From Fumia sp045121595 (GTDB taxonomy: Bacteria > Bacillota > Clostridia > Oscillospirales > Ruminococcaceae): a stretch of 64,000 bases of DNA. The notes under the pieces were generated by a model. The model saw only the letters and a program-made list of their open reading frames with translations, was not told the DNA's origin and did not search any database. The number at the start of each line of letters is the position of its first letter. Within the stretch, counting starts at the first letter, position 1. Shown piece by piece: positions 61,097 to 64,000 of this stretch. The position numbers were made by a program, and so were the translations under genes. Location: contig JBGVGI010000091.1 in the NCBI GenBank assembly GCA_045121595.1, positions 164,266 to 228,265 of the forward strand, written 5' to 3'.

Positions 61097-62044
61097 GTGA
61101 AAACACTTTATATAGTCGTTCCCTGCTATAACGAAGAAGAAGTTTTACCCGAAACTTCAAAAAGACTTCTTGAAAAGCTTACAACCCTTGAAAATCAGGG
61201 GAGAGTTACCGCTAAAAGCCGTATTCTATTCGTTGACGACGGAAGTCGTGACAAAACCTGGGAGATGATTTCTTTTCTTCATAAACAAAATCCACGTTTT
61301 GCAGGTGTCAAACTCGCTCATAACAAAGGTCACCAGAACGCTTTACTTGCAGGTCTTATGACCGCAAAAAATTACTGTGATATCGCAATTTCAATGGACG
61401 CGGATTTACAAGACGATATCGATGCCGTTGACAAAATGCTCGACGAAAACGACTTGGGCTCCGATATAGTTTACGGTGTCAGAAGCAGCCGTGAAACCGA
61501 TACCGCCTTTAAACGCACCACGGCACAGGGATTTTACAAATTTATGAAGCTTATGGGAGTTGACGTTGTCTATAACCACGCCGATTACCGTCTTATGAGC
61601 CGTCGCGCTCTCGACGCCCTTGAAGGCTACAAGGAAGTAAACCTCTTTTTAAGAGGCATCGTGCCTCTTATAGGCTTTAAAAGTTCAACTGTTACCTACG
61701 AGCGCCACGAACGTTTCGCAGGTGAAAGTAAATACCCCCTTAAAAAGATGCTTTCCTTTGCGTTTGACGGAATTACTTCATTCTCAGTTAAACCGATAAG
61801 ATGGGTTACCGTAATGGGATTTTTAATCTTTATTGCAAGTATTTTAGCCATCATCTACTCGGTTGTTTCAAAGCTTATGGGAGTTGCCGTTGCAGGTTGG
61901 ACTGCAACTATGCTTTCTATCTGGATGCTCGGCGGAATTCAGCTGCTCTCCCTTGGAATTATCGGTGAGTATATCGGTAAAATTTATATCGAATCCAAAG
62001 AACGCCCCCGCTTTTTAATCGAAGCCTTAGAGCTTACAGAATAA
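61097..62044 (+). CDS. Polyprenyl-phosphate glycosyltransferase (GT2, DPM1/CsbB-like)
   Basis: 315 residues. The GT-A domain has VVPCYNEEEVL and the metal motif D101-A-D103 in SMDADLQDD, and two C-terminal membrane helices (about 235-290) complete the CsbB/GtrB design. It transfers a sugar from UDP to undecaprenyl phosphate, the donor for the YfhO protein upstream. Its final 22 codons are duplicated at 63255-63320. Confidence 0.93.
   Translation: MKTLYIVVPCYNEEEVLPETSKRLLEKLTTLENQGRVTAKSRILFVDDGSRDKTWEMISFLHKQNPRFAGVKLAHNKGHQNALLAGLMTAKNYCDIAISMDADLQDDIDAVDKMLDENDLGSDIVYGVRSSRETDTAFKRTTAQGFYKFMKLMGVDVVYNHADYRLMSRRALDALEGYKEVNLFLRGIVPLIGFKSSTVTYERHERFAGESKYPLKKMLSFAFDGITSFSVKPIRWVTVMGFLIFIASILAIIYSVVSKLMGVAVAGWTATMLSIWMLGGIQLLSLGIIGEYIGKIYIESKERPRFLIEALELTE
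61976..62041. repeat. 66-bp direct repeat, copy 1 (GT2 3' coding end)
   Basis: It aligns gap-free to 63255-63320 with six mismatches, all synonymous, so both copies once encoded the same protein end. Confidence 0.95.
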
Positions 62045-62047
62045 AGT

Positions 62048-62079
62048 AAATCCGACAGAAAATCTCTGTCGGATTTTTT
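62048..62079 (+). terminator. Terminator of the yfhO-GT2 operon
   Basis: AAATCCGACAG / CTGTCGGATTT stem with a T run. Confidence 0.9.
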
Positions 62080-62090
62080 AATCAGATTGC

Positions 62091-62119
62091 TTGACATTTG
62101 GAATCATTTATCATATAAT
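62091..62119 (+). promoter_or_regulatory. Promoter of the RNase III-like gene
   Basis: A perfect consensus: TTGACA (62091-62096), 17 bp, TATAAT (62114-62119). Transcription should start near 62126, leaving a leader of about 205 nt. Confidence 0.92.
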
Positions 62120-62125
62120 CTGTTT

Positions 62126-62332
62126 GTCAGAGGGATACATTTAAAGTAGTTAAATAATGCAATTTGTTTTTATTTTTTATTAAAGTGAAAAACGAAAGCA
62201 GAAAGTCTTATGAAAATTATTTTATATGTATAACCTTGAACATCTGTCAGGGCTTATTGTTACAATAGGCTTTGTTTGTGTTACAAGGTTTTATTTTTTC
62301 TCTGACAAAATAAATAAAACGGAGGAAAAATA
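62126..62332 (+). promoter_or_regulatory. Structured leader with terminator-like hairpin
   Basis: AACCTTG (62233-62239) pairs with CAAGGTT (62284-62290), enclosing an inner stem GCTTATTG-TTA-CAATAGGC (62253-62271), and is followed by TTTATTTTTT, like an attenuator. The 5' GTCAGAG (62126-62132) can pair with CTCTGAC (62300-62306) just before the ribosome-binding site, and TGTCAG at 62245-62250 competes for the same CTGACA. A seven-codon frame (62210-62233, MKIILYV) ends at the hairpin base. No known riboswitch was recognised. Confidence 0.55.
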
Positions 62333-63208
62333 ATGAAAGAAAAAACAGAACTCACTCAAAAGGAAATGTGCGAAGCAAACAAGATTATCAAAGAAAAAAC
62401 GGGATATTCTATAAGAAACAAAATTATCCTACAACAAATTTTCAGACGAAGTTCATCTGCTTCTGAAACAGGACAAAACAGTAATGAAATTTTCGAATTT
62501 ATCGGAGATCAGGTTTTAAGCTTTTTTCTGGTAAAATGTGTCGCAAAGCGATGCGGTTCCATCGGTCTGAGAAATGATTATTGCTTCAGAATCCATGAAA
62601 ACAGATTTACTATGATCAAACAAGCTTTGGTTAACAATGAAGCTCTCTCAAAAATAATAGAAGAGTGGGATATCGCAAAATACCTGATTTTAAGTAAAAG
62701 CGACATTAAAAACGAAGTTATTAACGGAGTAAAGGTTAAGGCGGATTTATTTGAGGCTATTTTGGGAGCTATTACCATATCATGTGACTGGAATCCCGAA
62801 ATTCTTGAAATGGTTGTCTCAAAAGCATTGAATCTGGATACAAAGCTTAACGATTTGATTAAAACTGATTACAACGTGAGAAGTTTTAAGATGGATAATG
62901 CTATAACCACGCTCAAAGAAATGGCAGAAAAAGGACAGTGTACTATGCCATATTACGATTATATGGGTGACAAACCCGCCTACGATTATGATGGCATTCC
63001 ATATTGGGTATGTATATGTACTGTATGTAACGATGAAACCGGGTATCGCAAATCAGTAATAGCTAATTCTAAAAAAGATGCGAAAAAAGCCGCTGCATAT
63101 CTTGTTCTCTGCGAACTGTTAAAAATGCAAAATGAATATGGTCCTAACAGCATCACTGGTTTATGGATATATAAAGAAGGGAATTTGCTTCCCGAAACAA
63201 AAAAATAA
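62333..63208 (+). CDS. Accessory ribonuclease III with double-stranded RNA-binding domain
   Basis: 291 residues, GGAGG 8 nt before the ATG. NEIFEFIGDQVL (51-62) matches the RNase III signature; the catalytic carboxylates E52, E55, D59, E89 (HENRFTM) and D138/E141 (KADLFEAILGAI) are all present. A dsRBD occupies about 187-265, with SKKDAKKAAAYLVL as its last helix. It should cleave double-stranded RNA. It is divergent from the housekeeping enzyme, its base use is A+T-richer than its neighbours, and it sits between duplicated borders, so it was probably acquired. No partner genes such as recG or smc follow. Confidence 0.85.
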   Translation: MKEKTELTQKEMCEANKIIKEKTGYSIRNKIILQQIFRRSSSASETGQNSNEIFEFIGDQVLSFFLVKCVAKRCGSIGLRNDYCFRIHENRFTMIKQALVNNEALSKIIEEWDIAKYLILSKSDIKNEVINGVKVKADLFEAILGAITISCDWNPEILEMVVSKALNLDTKLNDLIKTDYNVRSFKMDNAITTLKEMAEKGQCTMPYYDYMGDKPAYDYDGIPYWVCICTVCNDETGYRKSVIANSKKDAKKAAAYLVLCELLKMQNEYGPNSITGLWIYKEGNLLPETKK

Positions 63209-63227
63209 AAACTGCAATTTTCTTCAT
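63201..63227 (-). pseudogene. Remnant of the sleB 5' coding end
   Basis: The first nine codons (MKKIAVFIF) and leader of sleB recur here and stop at the RNase III gene. The surrounding 63201-63258 aligns to 63878-63935 with about six mismatches. Confidence 0.85.
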
Positions 63228-63254
63228 AAATCTGCCACCTAATCAAAAGGCCTT

Positions 63255-63320
63255 GGTAAGATTTACATCGAATCCAAAGAACGCCCCCGCTTTTTAATCG
63301 AAGCACTGGAACTTACAGAA
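63255..63320 (+). pseudogene. Remnant of the GT2 gene 3' end
   Basis: It encodes the last 22 residues of the GT2 protein (GKIYIESKERPRFL and on) with synonymous differences only and then GAA-TAA, but has no upstream coding sequence. Confidence 0.93.
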
Positions 63321-63332
63321 GAATAATAAATC

Positions 63333-63367
63333 AACGGAGCCACTTCCCAAAGAAGGGCTCCGTTTTG
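63333..63367. terminator. Terminator between the GT2 remnant and sleB
   Basis: AACGGAGCC / GGCTCCGTT stem. It was probably the original end of the GT2 operon, shared with convergent sleB. Confidence 0.8.
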
Positions 63368-63412
63368 ATTTAACTGTCTGTAAGACAATAAAACTCGCGT
63401 CAGCTAATATCA

Positions 63413-63904
63413 CTATTTAAAAAACCTGTGTCCCTCAAGTTCAAACAAAAAAGTAAGGTTTTCTTCAAACCATTTTGCCGTTTTTTCGTCCGTCCACCTC
63501 GGTGCGTAGAAATAAAGTGCACCCTGGGATAAATCCTCACACTCGTTATGAAACACTTCAAAAACCGCTTGTTCAGTGACTTTATCGGGTGTAAAGATTT
63601 TTTCTTTACAGTTTCTTGCAGACGTAAACTGCCCTTTTTGAAAGATAACGTCGTGAACATTATCGGGAAAATCGTCACTTCTCACTCTGTTTAAAATAAC
63701 GTTAGTTATAATCCTTTTGTGCTTTAAGGATGCACCCCTCACTTCTTGCTGAACTACGTATTTTGCAAGTTCAGATTCCTCTTTCGTATAAAGACAAATG
63801 GGCGGAAGTTCTGTAAATTCCGGAATGACTGTCTCCACCTTTGTCATCCCCGTCGAAAACAAAACCGAAACCGCCACAAAAACAAAAACTGCAATTTTCT
63901 TCAT
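63413..63904 (-). CDS. SleB-like cell wall hydrolase
   Basis: 163 residues. A signal peptide (about residues 1-22) precedes a Hydrolase_2/SleB domain: LAKYVVQQEVRGASLKHK with the catalytic glutamate, NVILNRVRSDDFP and VIFQKGQFTS. Members cleave spore cortex or vegetative peptidoglycan as lytic transglycosylases. There is no N-terminal binding domain, so it resembles the minimal form (CwlJ-like). Its 5' end and leader are duplicated at 63201-63258. Confidence 0.88.
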   Translation of the reverse strand: MKKIAVFVFVAVSVLFSTGMTKVETVIPEFTELPPICLYTKEESELAKYVVQQEVRGASLKHKRIITNVILNRVRSDDFPDNVHDVIFQKGQFTSARNCKEKIFTPDKVTEQAVFEVFHNECEDLSQGALYFYAPRWTDEKTAKWFEENLTFLFELEGHRFFK

Positions 63905-63935
63905 AAATCTGCCACCTCATCACAAAGCCTTGGCA
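63878..63935. repeat. sleB 5' border repeat, intact copy
   Basis: It covers the first codons of sleB and about 31 bp upstream, and matches 63201-63258 in the same orientation, 677 bp apart. Confidence 0.9.
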
Positions 63936-63973
63936 GATTTTTTGTTTTTAATCAAATTGCGATTTTTAATCTC

Positions 63974-64000
63974 TGTAGGGGACGGCGTCCTCGACGTCCC
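63974..64000. repeat. 27-bp dispersed repeat, copy 2 (runs to the window edge)
   Basis: Exact reverse complement of 29668-29694; the element probably continues beyond the window. Confidence 0.9.

Noticed and set aside
62210..62233. Leader peptide MKIILYV as a translational attenuator
   Set aside because: The ribosome-binding site is weak and there is no run of a regulatory codon; kept only as a remark in the leader entry.

Overview
The window looks like a chromosome segment of an anaerobic, low-GC, probably gut-associated Firmicute of class Clostridia. The markers are a TepA-YlzJ-SpoIIIE/FtsK operon, WhiA, RapZ and HprK, the CdaA/CdaR c-di-AMP pair, an oxygen-sensitive class III ribonucleotide reductase (NrdD/NrdG), MEP-pathway isoprenoid genes, a SleB-like cell-wall hydrolase, strong Shine-Dalgarno sites and canonical sigma-A promoters. 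No rRNA, tRNA or CRISPR array was seen. All family names come from reading the translated sequence; no database search was run.

Layout. 1-7.7 kb: cdaA-cdaR (cdaR cut by the window edge), a cysteine desulfurase with a DUF3343 partner, lysR-ispD-ispF, a divergent CofE-like ligase gene and an MFS transporter. 7.8-15.4 kb: guaB plus a 55-codon gene, two tandem SGNH esterases, and a sugar-phosphate operon (GHMP kinase, nucleotidyltransferase, phosphohexomutase). 15.6-18.6 kb: nrdD-nrdG under an NrdR-box promoter. 19-23.5 kb: murA and yycJ-rlmH-typA. 23.5-29.8 kb: an accessory block with a Fic gene enclosed by a 92-bp duplication of the typA end, a three-gene envelope/lipoprotein operon, a divergent XRE regulator and repeat-rich DNA. 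29.8-32.6 kb: ugd-uxs-sugar transferase, which should make UDP-xylose and start an envelope glycan. 32.9-50.6 kb: a long minus-strand housekeeping run (nth, an orphan fumarase beta subunit, dnaE, whiA, rapZ, murB, glk, hprK, ygiQ, ftsK, tepA). 50.6-58.7 kb: a cluster of DnaA-box-like sites, an OGG1-type glycosylase, a phage-like DUF4373 fragment, DUF711/ACT, hemolysin III, rpsF-ssb-rpsR, dinB and yfbR. 58.7-64 kb: yfhO, a polyprenol-phosphate glycosyltransferase, an accessory RNase III and sleB.

The least ordinary signals lie between or at the ends of genes. (a) Two accessory genes, Fic and a full-length RNase III with intact catalytic residues, each sit between duplicated copies of a neighbouring gene's 3' end. 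(b) The RNase III gene has a perfect promoter and a roughly 200-nt structured leader with a terminator-like hairpin and competing pairings. (c) Between murB and glk lies an array of eight copies of a 9-bp linker, four direct and four inverted, separated mostly by mini-hairpins of unrelated sequence; the duplicated typA tail has the same design. (d) Two repeats of about 270 bp with terminal inverted repeats sit just upstream of guaB and ugd. (e) A group of DnaA-box-like sites adjoins the tepA-ylzJ-ftsK promoter.
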